Shown: positions 47,203 to 55,435 of the stretch, piece after piece
Numbering within the stretch: position 1 is the first letter of the stretch
Layout of the letters: each line of letters begins with the position of its first letter
Source of the DNA: Sphaerisporangium album
GTDB taxonomy: Bacteria > Actinomycetota > Actinomycetes > Streptosporangiales > Streptosporangiaceae
DNA: 64,000 nt
Assembly: GCF_003323745.1 (NCBI RefSeq)
Contig: NZ_QOIL01000009.1
Location: forward strand, 62,001-126,000
Direction of reading: 5' to 3'
The notes under the pieces: model-generated
What the model was told of the DNA's origin: nothing
What the model saw: the letters and a program-made list of their open reading frames with translations, nothing else
Databases searched by the model: none
Made by a program: the position numbers and the translations under genes

Positions 47203-48396
47203 TCACCAGGTGACGTCCAGCGACGTCACGCCGTACACGACGCTGGAGTCGCGGAAGTGCGCCTCGGCGCCGACCGTCCGCAGGCCGGGGAAGCGCCGCA
47301 GCAGCGCCGGGAACGCGATACGCATCTCCATGCGGGCCAGCGGCGCGCCCAGGCAGTGGTGCACGCCATGGCCGAAGGCCACGTGGCCGGGGGTGCCACG
47401 CGTGATGTCCAGCCGCTCGGGGTCGGACATCAGCGCAGGGTCGCGGTTCGCCGCGGGCAGCACGCACATCACGAACTCGCCGGGCGGAATGACCTGCCCC
47501 GCGATCACGACCTCCGTACGGGTGATCTTCATCGTGCCGGAGTGGACGATGGAGAGCCAGCGCAGCAGCTCCTCGATCGCCGGCTCGATCAGCTCGGGCT
47601 GCTCGCGCAGCAGCTCCAGCTGGTCGGGGTTGCGCAGCAGGGCCAGCGTGCCGAGCGCCAGCATGTTCGCGGTGGTCTCGTGGCCCGCGAGCAGCAGCAG
47701 GTTGCCGATACCGGCCATCTCGTTCACGGTCAGGTCGTCGCCGTGCTCGCGCAGCAGCATGCCGAGCAGCTCGTCGCCCGGGTCCGCCTTGATGCGGGTC
47801 ACCAGGTCGATCATGTACAGGCGCGACTCCACCCGCGCCGCGGCCCGCTCCTCCAGCGACAGCCGCAGGTCCAGGATGCGACGGGCCCGATCCCCGAAGC
47901 CCGACCTGTCCGCGTACGGCACGCCCAGCAGCTCGCAGATCACCAGCGACGGGATCGGCATCGCGAACGACGGCACCAGGTCGGCCGGCGCGCCCGCGCG
48001 TTCCATCGCGTCGAGATGCTCCTCGACGAGGGCGCCGACGCGTGGCTCCAGACGGCTGATGCGCCGGGCCGTGAACTCCGGCGTCAGCATCCGCCGCAGG
48101 CGGGTGTGCTCGGGAGGGTCGAACGCGAGCAGGTTGCCCGCGCGCATCTGGGCCTTCTTCTCCTCGCTCGGCTGCGCCACCGGCATGAGGAAATCACTCT
48201 CGACCGCCATGGCGAACCGGCCGTGGTCGCTCAGCACCTCGCGCACGTCCGCGTACCGGGTGACCATCCAGACGTCGGCGCCGAACGGCATCGTGACGCG
48301 CCTGACGCCCTCGCCGTCGCGCAGCGCCGTGAGCTCCGGCGCCGGGCCGAACCCCGCCCTGCTCGTGTGCAGCTGCGTGGCCGGAGCCTCGCTCAT
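47203..48396 (-). CDS. Cytochrome P450
   Basis: A 397-residue soluble P450 of the CYP105/CYP107-like actinobacterial type. The I-helix oxygen-activation motif is LLAGHETTAN, the K-helix ExxR is in EELLRW, and the haem-thiolate loop is FGHGVHHCLG with Cys348. ATG 48396 is selected because an AGGGGG site lies just upstream; the open frame to 48477 is less likely. No ferredoxin or reductase gene is adjacent, so electrons must come from elsewhere. It neighbours the Gfo/Idh/MocA gene on the same strand, 76 bases away, but shared function is unproven. Confidence 0.9.
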   Translation of the reverse strand: MSEAPATQLHTSRAGFGPAPELTALRDGEGVRRVTMPFGADVWMVTRYADVREVLSDHGRFAMAVESDFLMPVAQPSEEKKAQMRAGNLLAFDPPEHTRLRRMLTPEFTARRISRLEPRVGALVEEHLDAMERAGAPADLVPSFAMPIPSLVICELLGVPYADRSGFGDRARRILDLRLSLEERAAARVESRLYMIDLVTRIKADPGDELLGMLLREHGDDLTVNEMAGIGNLLLLAGHETTANMLALGTLALLRNPDQLELLREQPELIEPAIEELLRWLSIVHSGTMKITRTEVVIAGQVIPPGEFVMCVLPAANRDPALMSDPERLDITRGTPGHVAFGHGVHHCLGAPLARMEMRIAFPALLRRFPGLRTVGAEAHFRDSSVVYGVTSLDVTW

Positions 48397-48588
48397 ACGA
48401 CCCCCTGACGTGGTCGGGGACGGCAGATTCAAGGCCATGGGCCCAACAGCTGATCCATTGGGGACTTTACTCCCCACGTCGCACCCCGTATAGCCGCGCC
48501 CGCGATCTCACGTTTCGGGCGCCCCCGGCGTCTTCGGAGTGAGGGGCCGCGCCGGCGGTCCCGCGAGTTCCGGAAAGGCCAGGCGACC

Positions 48589-49089
48589 ATGGCAAGGACC
48601 CATACGGTCATCGCTTCACCGGTCGGCGACCTCACCGCGGTCGCCGAGGACGGCGTGCTGTGCGGGCTGTACTTCGCAGGGCAGCGGCGTCACCCGAAGC
48701 CGGAGGACCTGGGCGAGCCGAGCCCGTCGGGGTTCGAGGAGGTCCGCCGCAGGCTCGGCGAGTACTTCGCCGGGGAGCGGACCGCGTTCGACCTCCCGCT
48801 GGCCGCCCAGGGGGACGGGTTCCAGCAGAAGGTCTGGAAACTGCTGGAGGAGATCCCGTTCGGGCAGACCCGGACGTACGGCGACCTCGCGCGGGACCTG
48901 GGCGACGTGACCCTGGCCCAGGCGGTGGGCGCCGCGTGCGGGCGCAACCCCGTCTGCGTGATCGTCCCGTGCCACCGGGTGGTGGGGGCGGACGGCTCGC
49001 TGACCGGGTACGCGGGAGGGCTGGAGCGCAAGCGGTACCTGCTGGACCTGGAGGAGCCGGCCGAGCGGAAGGCGGCAAGACTGTTCTGA
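48589..49089 (+). CDS. ogt: Methylated-DNA-protein-cysteine methyltransferase
   Basis: A 166-residue suicide DNA-repair protein that removes alkyl groups from O6-alkylguanine onto its own cysteine. The active site is PCHRVVG with C128. The preceding helix-turn-helix region has FGQTRTYGDLA. Length fits Ogt-type enzymes. ATG 48589. It opens a block with a sigma factor, a second methyltransferase and an Ada-type zinc protein, and the sigma-factor gene begins 34 bases after its stop. Confidence 0.92.
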   Translation: MARTHTVIASPVGDLTAVAEDGVLCGLYFAGQRRHPKPEDLGEPSPSGFEEVRRRLGEYFAGERTAFDLPLAAQGDGFQQKVWKLLEEIPFGQTRTYGDLARDLGDVTLAQAVGAACGRNPVCVIVPCHRVVGADGSLTGYAGGLERKRYLLDLEEPAERKAARLF

Positions 49090-49123
49090 ACGCCGGTACC
49101 GCCGGGCCGGACCTCCCCAGGAT

Positions 49124-49633
49124 GTGACCATGCGACGACCCTTCGAGCAGATCGTCACCGAGTACGGCCCCATGGTGCTGCGCGTATGCCGAGCCGTCCT
49201 CGGGCCCCACGACGCCGAGGACGCCTGGTCCGAGACCTTCCTCTCGGCGATCAAGGCGTACCCGGACCTGCCGCCCGAGGCGAACGTGGAGGCGTGGCTG
49301 GTGACGATCGCCCACCGCAAGGCCATCGACGTGACCCGCGCCGCCGCCCGCCGTCCCACCCCCGTGGAGACGCTGCCGGACCGGCCGGCCCGCACGGGGC
49401 GGCCCGAGGACTGGGACGGCGACCTGTGGCAGGCGCTCAAGGCACTGCCCGCCCGGCAGCGGCAGGCGGTGGCCTACCACTACCTCGCCGGGCTGCCGTA
49501 CAAGGACATCGCCGCCCTCCTCGGCGGGACGGCCGACGCCGCGCGCAGGGCCGCGGCCGACGGCATCAAGACCCTGCGCACCACCTATCCAGGCGATCCC
49601 GTGGACACCGAACAGAAGGAAGTGGCCCGATGA
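49124..49633 (+). CDS. ECF-type RNA polymerase sigma factor
   Basis: A 169-residue sigma-70-family protein with the ECF layout. Region 2 is in the N-terminal half (VLRVCRAVLGPHDAEDAWSE, then AWLVTIAHRKAIDVTR). Region 4 is in the C-terminal half (ALPARQRQAVAYHYLAGLPYKDIAALL). Starts are GTG 49124 or ATG 49130. No anti-sigma gene is visible; instead its stop overlaps the second methyltransferase gene by four bases. It may control alkylation-damage genes. Confidence 0.85.
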   Translation: MTMRRPFEQIVTEYGPMVLRVCRAVLGPHDAEDAWSETFLSAIKAYPDLPPEANVEAWLVTIAHRKAIDVTRAAARRPTPVETLPDRPARTGRPEDWDGDLWQALKALPARQRQAVAYHYLAGLPYKDIAALLGGTADAARRAAADGIKTLRTTYPGDPVDTEQKEVAR

Positions 49634-50244
49634 CGTCCCCGTCCGACCCCGGGCGCCTGCTCGCGGCGCTCCCCGCGCAGGACGGGCCCGCGATGGCCCG
49701 GCTACGCGAACGGCTCGCCGACCAGGCGCAGCGCGAGGGAATCCTCGACATCGCCTACCGCACCCTGGAGACCCCCGTGGGCGACCTTCTGCTCGCGGCC
49801 ACCGACGAGGGCCTGGTGAAGGTCGCCTTCGCCGTCCAGGACCACGACGCCGTCCTGTCGCATCTCGCGGGCAGCATCAGCCCCCGCATCCTGAACGCCC
49901 CGCGCCGCCTGGACGAGGCGAGCCGACAGATCGACGAGTACTTCGCGGGGCGTCGCACCCGGTTCGACCTGCCGCTGGACTGGCGGCTGTCCAAGGGGTT
50001 CCGGCGCGCGGTGCTCACCCACCTGCGCGACATCGGCTACGGCCGCACCGAGAGCTACGCCCAGGTGGCCTTGGCCGCCGGCAGCCCCCGGGCGGTCCGC
50101 GCCGTCGGCACCGCCTGCGCCACCAACCCGCTGCCGGTCGTGGTGCCCTGCCACCGGGTGGTGCGCTCCGACGGGACGGCCGGCCAGTACGCCGGCGGCG
50201 CCGAGGCCAAGCACTTCCTCCTCAACCTGGAGACGGCAGCATGA
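49630..50244 (+). CDS. ogt: Methylated-DNA-protein-cysteine methyltransferase with N-terminal extension
   Basis: A 204-residue second O6-alkylguanine repair protein. The active-site motif is VPCHRVV with C174, preceded by the HTH-type segment YGRTESYAQVA. Residues about 1-45 form a charged extension (rich in Arg, Ala and Leu) absent from the shorter paralogue at 48589. The ATG overlaps the sigma stop, so it is made together with the sigma factor. The extension may mediate interaction with the sigma factor; this is speculation. Confidence 0.9.
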   Translation: MTSPSDPGRLLAALPAQDGPAMARLRERLADQAQREGILDIAYRTLETPVGDLLLAATDEGLVKVAFAVQDHDAVLSHLAGSISPRILNAPRRLDEASRQIDEYFAGRRTRFDLPLDWRLSKGFRRAVLTHLRDIGYGRTESYAQVALAAGSPRAVRAVGTACATNPLPVVVPCHRVVRSDGTAGQYAGGAEAKHFLLNLETAA

Positions 50245-50284
50245 ACACCACCACCACGAACCTCCCTGACGAATCACCCACCGC

Positions 50285-50315
50285 GAAGCCCACCACGGAA
50301 GCCCACCACGGAAGC
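50285..50315 (+). repeat. Tandem 13-bp repeat before the Ada-type gene
   Basis: GAAGCCCACCACG occurs twice, with a partial third copy, at the junction between the second methyltransferase and the Ada-type gene. It covers the region just before the ribosome site. Confidence 0.65.
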
Positions 50316-50328
50316 GGGGAAGGGAACG

Positions 50329-50712
50329 ATGACGCGCGCCAAGACGTACACCCTGCTGGGTGCGGACCGCAGGCCGTACGAGAGCCAGGTCGCCGGAACG
50401 CTGGGCGGGCACCGGCGTAGCAAGATCTACGGACGGCTGGACTGCCCCTCGGCCGAGCGCGCCCGCGCCCGCGGCGGGTACGTCCGCGACCGCGTCTTCT
50501 TCGCCGACGAGGACACCGCCCTCGCCGCAGGCTTCCGCCCCTGCGCCACCTGCCTACCGGCCGAATACCAAGCCTGGAAGGCAGGAACCCCGCCGACGAT
50601 TTTGAAAATCGTGCACCTGCCCCCGGACCCGCCCCGGCACGGCACGGCACGGCCGAATCTAGCTCGGGAAGTTCGCGTTGGTATACCCGCTTTTCCGAGG
50701 GCACGGGTGTGA
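50329..50712 (+). CDS. Ada-type metal-binding-domain protein
   Basis: A 127-residue protein. Residues 1-85 match the small Ada metal-binding family: TYTLLGADRRPYES, the zinc-ligand pattern with C39 (RLDCPSA), and FRPCATCLP (Cys-x2-Cys). In E. coli Ada this domain senses methylphosphotriesters through a zinc-bound cysteine. The family usually ends soon after the EYQAW segment; here about 40 more residues of low-complexity, Arg/Pro-rich sequence follow and may be a frame read-through. ATG 50329 has AGGGAA upstream. Last gene of the repair block. Confidence 0.75.
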   Translation: MTRAKTYTLLGADRRPYESQVAGTLGGHRRSKIYGRLDCPSAERARARGGYVRDRVFFADEDTALAAGFRPCATCLPAEYQAWKAGTPPTILKIVHLPPDPPRHGTARPNLAREVRVGIPAFPRARV

Positions 50713-50715
50713 AAC

Positions 50716-51153
50716 TCACTGTGCGCGGGACGCGGTGATTCCGGGCATCGGGCACAGCACCTTGTCCGGGGCCTCGAAATTCTTGCTGGCCTTCCATTTC
50801 GCGACCTCGCCGGGTTTCACGGACACCTCGGTCTTCGCGAAGTCCAGGACGGTGGCCGCCGTCGTCGTGAAGAAGACGGTTATCGAGTAGGTGACGGGCG
50901 TGGTCCCCCTGTTCGCGGCGGTCCCCTCGGCGGCCCAGCCGCCCGGGACGGCGGCGCAGGACGTCTGCTTGACGTTCTTGCGCTGGCCGGGCTCGTTCGG
51001 GATCGCCTTGGGCGGGCTGACCTGCGGCGGCGGCGACGCCGGGACGGGCGTCGGCGTGGCCGTGCCCACGGGGGGCGCCGGCGAGGAGCACGCGGTCAGG
51101 GCCGACGACAGCACGGCGCCGACGACGGCGGCCTTGAGGATGTTGTTTCGCAC
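50716..51153 (-). CDS. Secreted lipoprotein of unknown function
   Basis: A 145-residue lipoprotein with lipobox LTAC (Cys22), a Pro/Thr-rich linker and a small beta-rich domain. The segment TPVTYSITVFFTTTAATVLDFAKTEVS looks like an immunoglobulin-like or FxLYD-type fold. No enzyme motif is visible. It converges with the Ada-type gene with 3 bases between the ends. Confidence 0.75.
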   Translation of the reverse strand: MRNNILKAAVVGAVLSSALTACSSPAPPVGTATPTPVPASPPPQVSPPKAIPNEPGQRKNVKQTSCAAVPGGWAAEGTAANRGTTPVTYSITVFFTTTAATVLDFAKTEVSVKPGEVAKWKASKNFEAPDKVLCPMPGITASRAQ

Positions 51154-51218
51154 GGCGATGGTTCTCTCCCTGAGCGATATATGGAAATTTCAGGGGGATG
51201 GTTATTTCTCACCGACCG

Positions 51219-51236
51219 GCCGGAAATGCCGGAAAT
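51219..51236. repeat. Two tandem copies of GCCGGAAAT
   Basis: The nine-base unit occurs at 51219-51227 and 51228-51236, upstream of the lipoprotein gene. It could be a binding site of about one helical turn per unit. Confidence 0.5.
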
Positions 51237-51297
51237 ATCCTCACACCTTTTCGGTAAAGCGTGTCCGGAGCATATCGCGCGGCCTGCCCAATTCCCG

Positions 51298-51432
51298 TCA
51301 GGCCGAAACTTTGGCGGCACGGGCACCGGGCCCACCGGCCGGCCCCGGCATCCGCCATCGACCCCGCCAGAACGGCCCCGCCACGGGAGCCGCGGCGACG
51401 ACCAGGCCCTGACCTGCACGAATGAGAGACAT
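51298..51432 (-). CDS. Possible small basic peptide, 44 residues
   Basis: ATG 51432 has a good GGGGG ribosome site close upstream and leads a peptide beginning MSLIRAGQGLVVAAAP and ending with Gly/Ala/Arg-rich sequence. It has no recognisable domain. Could be a real small protein or chance; it lies in the divergent space before the secreted-protein genes. Confidence 0.2.
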   Translation of the reverse strand: MSLIRAGQGLVVAAAPVAGPFWRGRWRMPGPAGGPGARAAKVSA

Positions 51433-51489
51433 CGAACCCCCTGAAGGGCTCAGAAGATCAGCAGGTCTCATGAGCACGAAGCCGCGGAA

Positions 51490-51513
51490 CGTGACGGTGG
51501 GTGACACTGCGTG
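51490..51513. promoter_or_regulatory. Three GTGAC repeats at 10-base spacing
   Basis: GTGAC occurs at 51490, 51500 and 51510, exactly one helical turn apart, 110-130 bases before the secreted-protein gene at 51619. Candidate site for a regulator binding one DNA face. Confidence 0.45.
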
Positions 51514-51618
51514 ACACGACCGGGCGTGGCGATCATGACTATGCGCGTCAGGATCACTACCTTGTGCATGCGTCTTTTCGATGCCACCGATCGATCCACT
51601 CGAAGCCGAAAGAAGGAC

Positions 51619-52200
51619 ATGCGCACCATTCATTTGACCGGTCGCTTGGTCATGCTCGTATCGGCGGTGACGGCCGCCGCCGTCTGTGCTCTCGGCCCGG
51701 CGGGCGCCGCGTCCGCGGCTGCGGGTTCGGCGGTCCATATGAACACGGGTTCGCCGGTTCCCACGGACACGGGTTCGCCGGTCCATATCGCCGGGGCCGA
51801 CGACCCGCCTCCCGAGGAGCAGCCCTGTCCCGGCGGGGAGCCGAAGCCCTGTGGCGCGCCTGCGGAGGAGCGGGGCAGCGTCGAGTCAGGGCGCGCGGAC
51901 GCCAAGAAGGCCGGCGAGGACGCCAAGAAGGACATCGCCGCGGCCAAGGACAAGGCCGAGAAGTGCGCCCCGGACTCCACCGAGGCGAAGGGCTGCATGA
52001 CGAACCTCATCGGTGACGGCGCCGACCAGCAGAAGGGGTTGGACGACACCAAGCGGGCGCTGAGCGAGTTCAAGCCCGCGCCCTCCGACAACGCCGCGAC
52101 GGCCGTCGCCGGGACGTGCGACGCGTTCGCCGCCGATCTGGCCCCTCTGTTCCAGGGAGACCCCGCCCTGCTGACCGGCATCTGCGAGCTGATGAAGTGA
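51619..52200 (+). CDS. Secreted alpha-helical protein of unknown function
   Basis: A 193-residue exported protein. Signal peptide about residues 1-33, then a Thr/Ser/Pro-rich linker with the repeated MNTGSPV/TDTGSPV pattern, and a C-terminal helical domain. Cysteines at several positions (EKCAPDS, KGCMTN, GTCDAF, ICELMK) suggest disulfides. ATG 51619 follows AGAAGGA. Its stop overlaps the next start (TGATG), so it heads a three-gene unit. No family recognised. Confidence 0.75.
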   Translation: MRTIHLTGRLVMLVSAVTAAAVCALGPAGAASAAAGSAVHMNTGSPVPTDTGSPVHIAGADDPPPEEQPCPGGEPKPCGAPAEERGSVESGRADAKKAGEDAKKDIAAAKDKAEKCAPDSTEAKGCMTNLIGDGADQQKGLDDTKRALSEFKPAPSDNAATAVAGTCDAFAADLAPLFQGDPALLTGICELMK

Positions 52201-53126
52201 TGATCACGAAGATATCCCGTATCGGCCGGATGTCCCTGCTTCCCGCCGCCGCCCTGGTCGCGTTCGTCCCGGCGACGGCGTCCGCCACCCCGCTGCCCGA
52301 GGTGCCCGCGGTGAGCGCGTTCGACGGCGGCAAGCCGCTGGCCTCGGCGGGCAAGGCCGTCAGGCGATGCGCCGAACGCCCGCGGAGTTGCCGGTTCGCG
52401 ATCGACGCGGCCGCCTCCGGCGAGTACTACAGCGCCGTCAAGTCCCTCGGGAACGCGGTCATCAACTGCACGCTCGACGAGATCAAGGTGACCCGTCAGG
52501 TCACGTTGCGCACGAGCAGCTCCGACAACCTCGGGGGCGAGATCACCGGCAAGATCTCCGCGGAGGGGACCATCAACGGGTCCGGCGAGCTCAGCGCCGG
52601 GGTCAACGCGGAGGGCAGCGGCAGCTTCGACACCCCGAACAAGCAGCAGGGCCCGTCAGCCACGGTCGGAGCCAAGGCCGGCGCGAACGGCAGCGGCAAG
52701 ATCACGGGCTCGCTCGGCGTCAAGGGCGCCTTCGAGGGGGCGTTCCGGCTGCAGTACCAGCGGACCTGGACCACCGAGCAGACCGAGTCCACGAGCTACG
52801 ACGTGACCGTGCGGTCCGGAGACGTGCTGACGTTCGGAGCCAGCTCGGCCATGCAGCGGATCGCCGGGACGCTCACCGTGGGCGGCCTCAAGGTGCGCAA
52901 CGTCGCCGTCGACGGCCCGTCCAGCGTCAACACCAGCACCTTCGTCGCCGACACCTTCACCGCGCCCGGCGGCACGTGCCAGCGCCTGCGGCCCCAGGGC
53001 AGGACCGCGGCCGACGACACCCCGAAACGGCTCGCCCGCGGCACGGGAGGGCTGACGGAGCTGCCCGCGGTGCCGCCGGGAGCGCGGCTGCGGGAGCACG
53101 TGGTGTTCGCCGCCGAGCGTCCCTGA
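52200..53126 (+). CDS. Secreted beta-rich protein, possibly pore-forming-like
   Basis: A 308-residue exported protein. Signal peptide about residues 1-29. From about residue 90 it has long alternating polar/Gly stretches (GGEITGKISAEG, GSGELSAGVNAEGSG, GSGKITGSLGVKG), then a Ser/Thr-rich strand region TEQTESTSYDV. Such alternation is seen in aerolysin/ETX-type beta-pore-forming proteins, but I see no diagnostic motif. It starts within the previous stop and is followed by 36 bases to the next secreted gene. Shares the INCT-x-K-x-TR-x-VT motif with that gene. Confidence 0.6.
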   Translation: MITKISRIGRMSLLPAAALVAFVPATASATPLPEVPAVSAFDGGKPLASAGKAVRRCAERPRSCRFAIDAAASGEYYSAVKSLGNAVINCTLDEIKVTRQVTLRTSSSDNLGGEITGKISAEGTINGSGELSAGVNAEGSGSFDTPNKQQGPSATVGAKAGANGSGKITGSLGVKGAFEGAFRLQYQRTWTTEQTESTSYDVTVRSGDVLTFGASSAMQRIAGTLTVGGLKVRNVAVDGPSSVNTSTFVADTFTAPGGTCQRLRPQGRTAADDTPKRLARGTGGLTELPAVPPGARLREHVVFAAERP

Positions 53127-53162
53127 CCCGTCCCCTCCCAGCATTCACCCGTGGAGATCACC

Positions 53163-54506
53163 GTGAAGAGACCGTACATACGCGATACCCGTGTCCGGAC
53201 CGGCGCGGTCCGGGCGTCCGGCGTCACCGCCGCCCTGTGCCTGAGCCTGGCCGCCGCCACGTCTCCCGCACACGCCGAGCACACCGCGGGGTACGCCCCC
53301 GTGCAGGTCGCCGTCATCAACGGCGACTTCAGCCTTCCCGCCATCACCGGCGGCGAGCCCAACTGGCTGGCGGTCCAGGGCTGGTCGGTGGGTTCGACCA
53401 ACGGATCCGGCACCGGATCGGGCGTCGGGCGCTTCTCGGGCGCCAACTCCGGGCACCCGGCCGGGAAGACGGCCGTCATGCTGCGCTTCCCCCTGGCCTC
53501 CTACGCCTTCAAGCAGCGGCTGCGCGGCGTACGCCCCGGCGCGCAGGTCACCGTCACCTTCGACGACAGCCCCGGGGTCTCCGCCAACTGCACCCCGGCC
53601 GCGCTCGCCGAGGGCCAGCCCTACACGGTCGAAGCCGCCGGCGGCGCGTCCAGCACCCGGACCACCGCTCCCGACCCGGACAAGAAGGCCAACACCCTCG
53701 GCAAGGGCGTCTGGCGCACCGGGCAGACCTACACGTTCACCGCGAGCGAGTACGAGCCGCTGCTCACGTTCACGTCCCAGGTGCCCAACACCTTCAACGC
53801 CGGCGGCTGGTGCGGGCCGATGATCGCCGACGTGCGGGCGACGCAGACGCCGCCGCCCGTGGACAAGACCATCCCGAAGACCGCCCTGCCGCCCTCCGTG
53901 GCCTTCTACGGCAACGACAGCAGGCCGGTGGCCGACGCGGTGAACTACTGCGCCGGCGCGACCGGCAGGTGCGCGTTCACCCCGGACAAGGACTACTCGT
54001 ACGCCTACTACGAGCCCGCGCAGGTCAACAGCGACACCTACATCAACTGCACGCGCAACGTCCTCAAGCGGACGAGGCCGGTCACGTTCACCGGGCGCTC
54101 GTACGGCGACCTGCCCGCCAACGCCGGGCTGCCCGGCACGGGAACCACCGTGAGCAACATGGCGCAGCAGTTCTCGGCCGGGACGGCAACCTCTCCCGAC
54201 TGGACCACGACCAACACGCGCAACGTCAACGAGGTCGTGCAGCCCTCGGAGGCGTCCTGGATCGAGACGCAGGCGGGCCGCAGGCGGACCGAGGGCTGGT
54301 TCACCCAGACCCCGGCCGCCGCGGACCCGAACTCCGAGTGGCGGCTCTACACCGTGCTGGACTACGCCGCGACGACGCTGTCCGACCGGGTGTACCAGCG
54401 GACGGGCCCGATGACCCCGGCGGAGAAGCTGCGCTGCCAGTCCGACCGCCCGTCCTCCCCGACCCCGGTCGGCGCGGGCGACCCGGCGGGCGCCGTCCGG
54501 GGCTAG
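53163..54506 (+). CDS. Secreted two-domain protein with an N-terminal galactose-binding-like region
   Basis: A 447-residue exported protein. A long signal peptide ends around residue 38 (AHA). The N-terminal region VAVINGDFSLP and the following strands resemble beta-sandwich carbohydrate-binding folds that begin NGDFE/S. The C-terminal half has YINCTRNVLKRTRPVTF, which aligns with INCTLDEIKVTRQVTL of the previous gene, then a Trp/Thr-rich segment. GTG 53163 is chosen over GTG 53151 because GGAGAT lies just upstream. Third of three secreted proteins; function unknown. Confidence 0.65.
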   Translation: MKRPYIRDTRVRTGAVRASGVTAALCLSLAAATSPAHAEHTAGYAPVQVAVINGDFSLPAITGGEPNWLAVQGWSVGSTNGSGTGSGVGRFSGANSGHPAGKTAVMLRFPLASYAFKQRLRGVRPGAQVTVTFDDSPGVSANCTPAALAEGQPYTVEAAGGASSTRTTAPDPDKKANTLGKGVWRTGQTYTFTASEYEPLLTFTSQVPNTFNAGGWCGPMIADVRATQTPPPVDKTIPKTALPPSVAFYGNDSRPVADAVNYCAGATGRCAFTPDKDYSYAYYEPAQVNSDTYINCTRNVLKRTRPVTFTGRSYGDLPANAGLPGTGTTVSNMAQQFSAGTATSPDWTTTNTRNVNEVVQPSEASWIETQAGRRRTEGWFTQTPAAADPNSEWRLYTVLDYAATTLSDRVYQRTGPMTPAEKLRCQSDRPSSPTPVGAGDPAGAVRG

Positions 54507-54540
54507 GACCGCCGTTCGGGATGCCGATGCCGTGAGCGGA

Positions 54541-54576
54541 GGAACACCCGCCGCGGGTGGGGGCGGCGGGTGTTCC
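54541..54576. terminator. Hairpin after the secreted-protein unit
   Basis: Perfect 14-bp arms GGAACACCCGCCGC (54541-54554) and GCGGCGGGTGTTCC (54563-54576) with an 8-base loop, 34 bases after the stop at 54506. Confidence 0.75.
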
Positions 54577-54667
54577 CCGGCGAGCGAGCTCCCAGGCCCC
54601 GGGTGGGGGGCACGCCGTGTGGGGTCGAGTCCTCGAAGGGCTGAGGGACGGAGGTTAGCCTGCGGTT

Positions 54668-55405
54668 ATGCGGGTGGCGGGGGCTCGGGTGCTCATTACG
54701 GGGGCTTCGTCGGGGGTTGGGGCGGCCGTGGCGGGGGTGATGGCCGCGGCCGGGGCCGAGCTGGTTTTGGCCGGGCGAGATCGGGGGCGGCTGGAGGCGG
54801 TGGCCGCGCGGACCGGAGGGTCGGCCGTGGTCGCCGACGTTGTGAAGGACCGGGAGCTGTTGGCCGAGCGGGTGGGAAAGGTCGACGTGCTGGTCAGCAA
54901 TGCGGGCGTGGGATGGGCGGGGTCGTTCACCCAGATGCCGGCGGACACGCTGGACGAGGTGGTGGCGGTCAACCTGACGGCGCCGATGCATCTGGCCCGG
55001 CTGCTCCTGCCCCACATGGTGGAGGCGGGACGGGGGCACGTGGTGCTCGTGGCGTCGATCGCGGGGGCGGTCGGGGTGGGGCGGGAGGCGGTGTACTCGG
55101 CGGCGAAGGCGGGGCTTCTCGTGTTCGCGGAGGCGCTGCGGGACGAGGTGCGGCAGGTGCCTGGTGTCGGGGTGTCGGTGGTGGTCCCGGGGGTGGTGGA
55201 CACGCCGTTCTTCCGGCGGCGGGGGGAACCCTACGACCGGGCCTGGCCCACGCCGATCCCGCCCGAGCGGGTGGCGCGATGCGTCCTCAAGGCGGTCGAG
55301 CGCGGGCGGGCCGAATCGTACGTTCCGGGGTGGATGTGGATTCCGGCACGCCTGCGCGGCTCGGCGCCCGGCGTGTTCCGCGCGCTCACCCGGCGCTTCG
55401 GCTGA
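54668..55405 (+). CDS. Short-chain dehydrogenase/reductase
   Basis: A 245-residue NAD(P)-dependent oxidoreductase. Cofactor motif TGASSGVG at residue 11, NAG at 78-80, and the catalytic set S130, Y143, K147 (YSAAK). It converges with hpnH, with 30 bases between the stops. Whether it belongs to the hopanoid pathway is unclear; its orientation argues against co-transcription. Confidence 0.87.
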   Translation: MRVAGARVLITGASSGVGAAVAGVMAAAGAELVLAGRDRGRLEAVAARTGGSAVVADVVKDRELLAERVGKVDVLVSNAGVGWAGSFTQMPADTLDEVVAVNLTAPMHLARLLLPHMVEAGRGHVVLVASIAGAVGVGREAVYSAAKAGLLVFAEALRDEVRQVPGVGVSVVVPGVVDTPFFRRRGEPYDRAWPTPIPPERVARCVLKAVERGRAESYVPGWMWIPARLRGSAPGVFRALTRRFG

Positions 55406-55435
55406 TCAGCCCCGCTCCGGTGCGACGGGGAAGTG

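Larger units (their letters stand above)
51154..51618. other. Intergenic region, 465 bases
   Basis: Divergent promoter space between the lipoprotein and the first of three secreted proteins. Holds the GCCGGAAAT repeat, the small frame 51298-51432 and the GTGAC triplet at 51490-51513. Confidence 0.5.
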
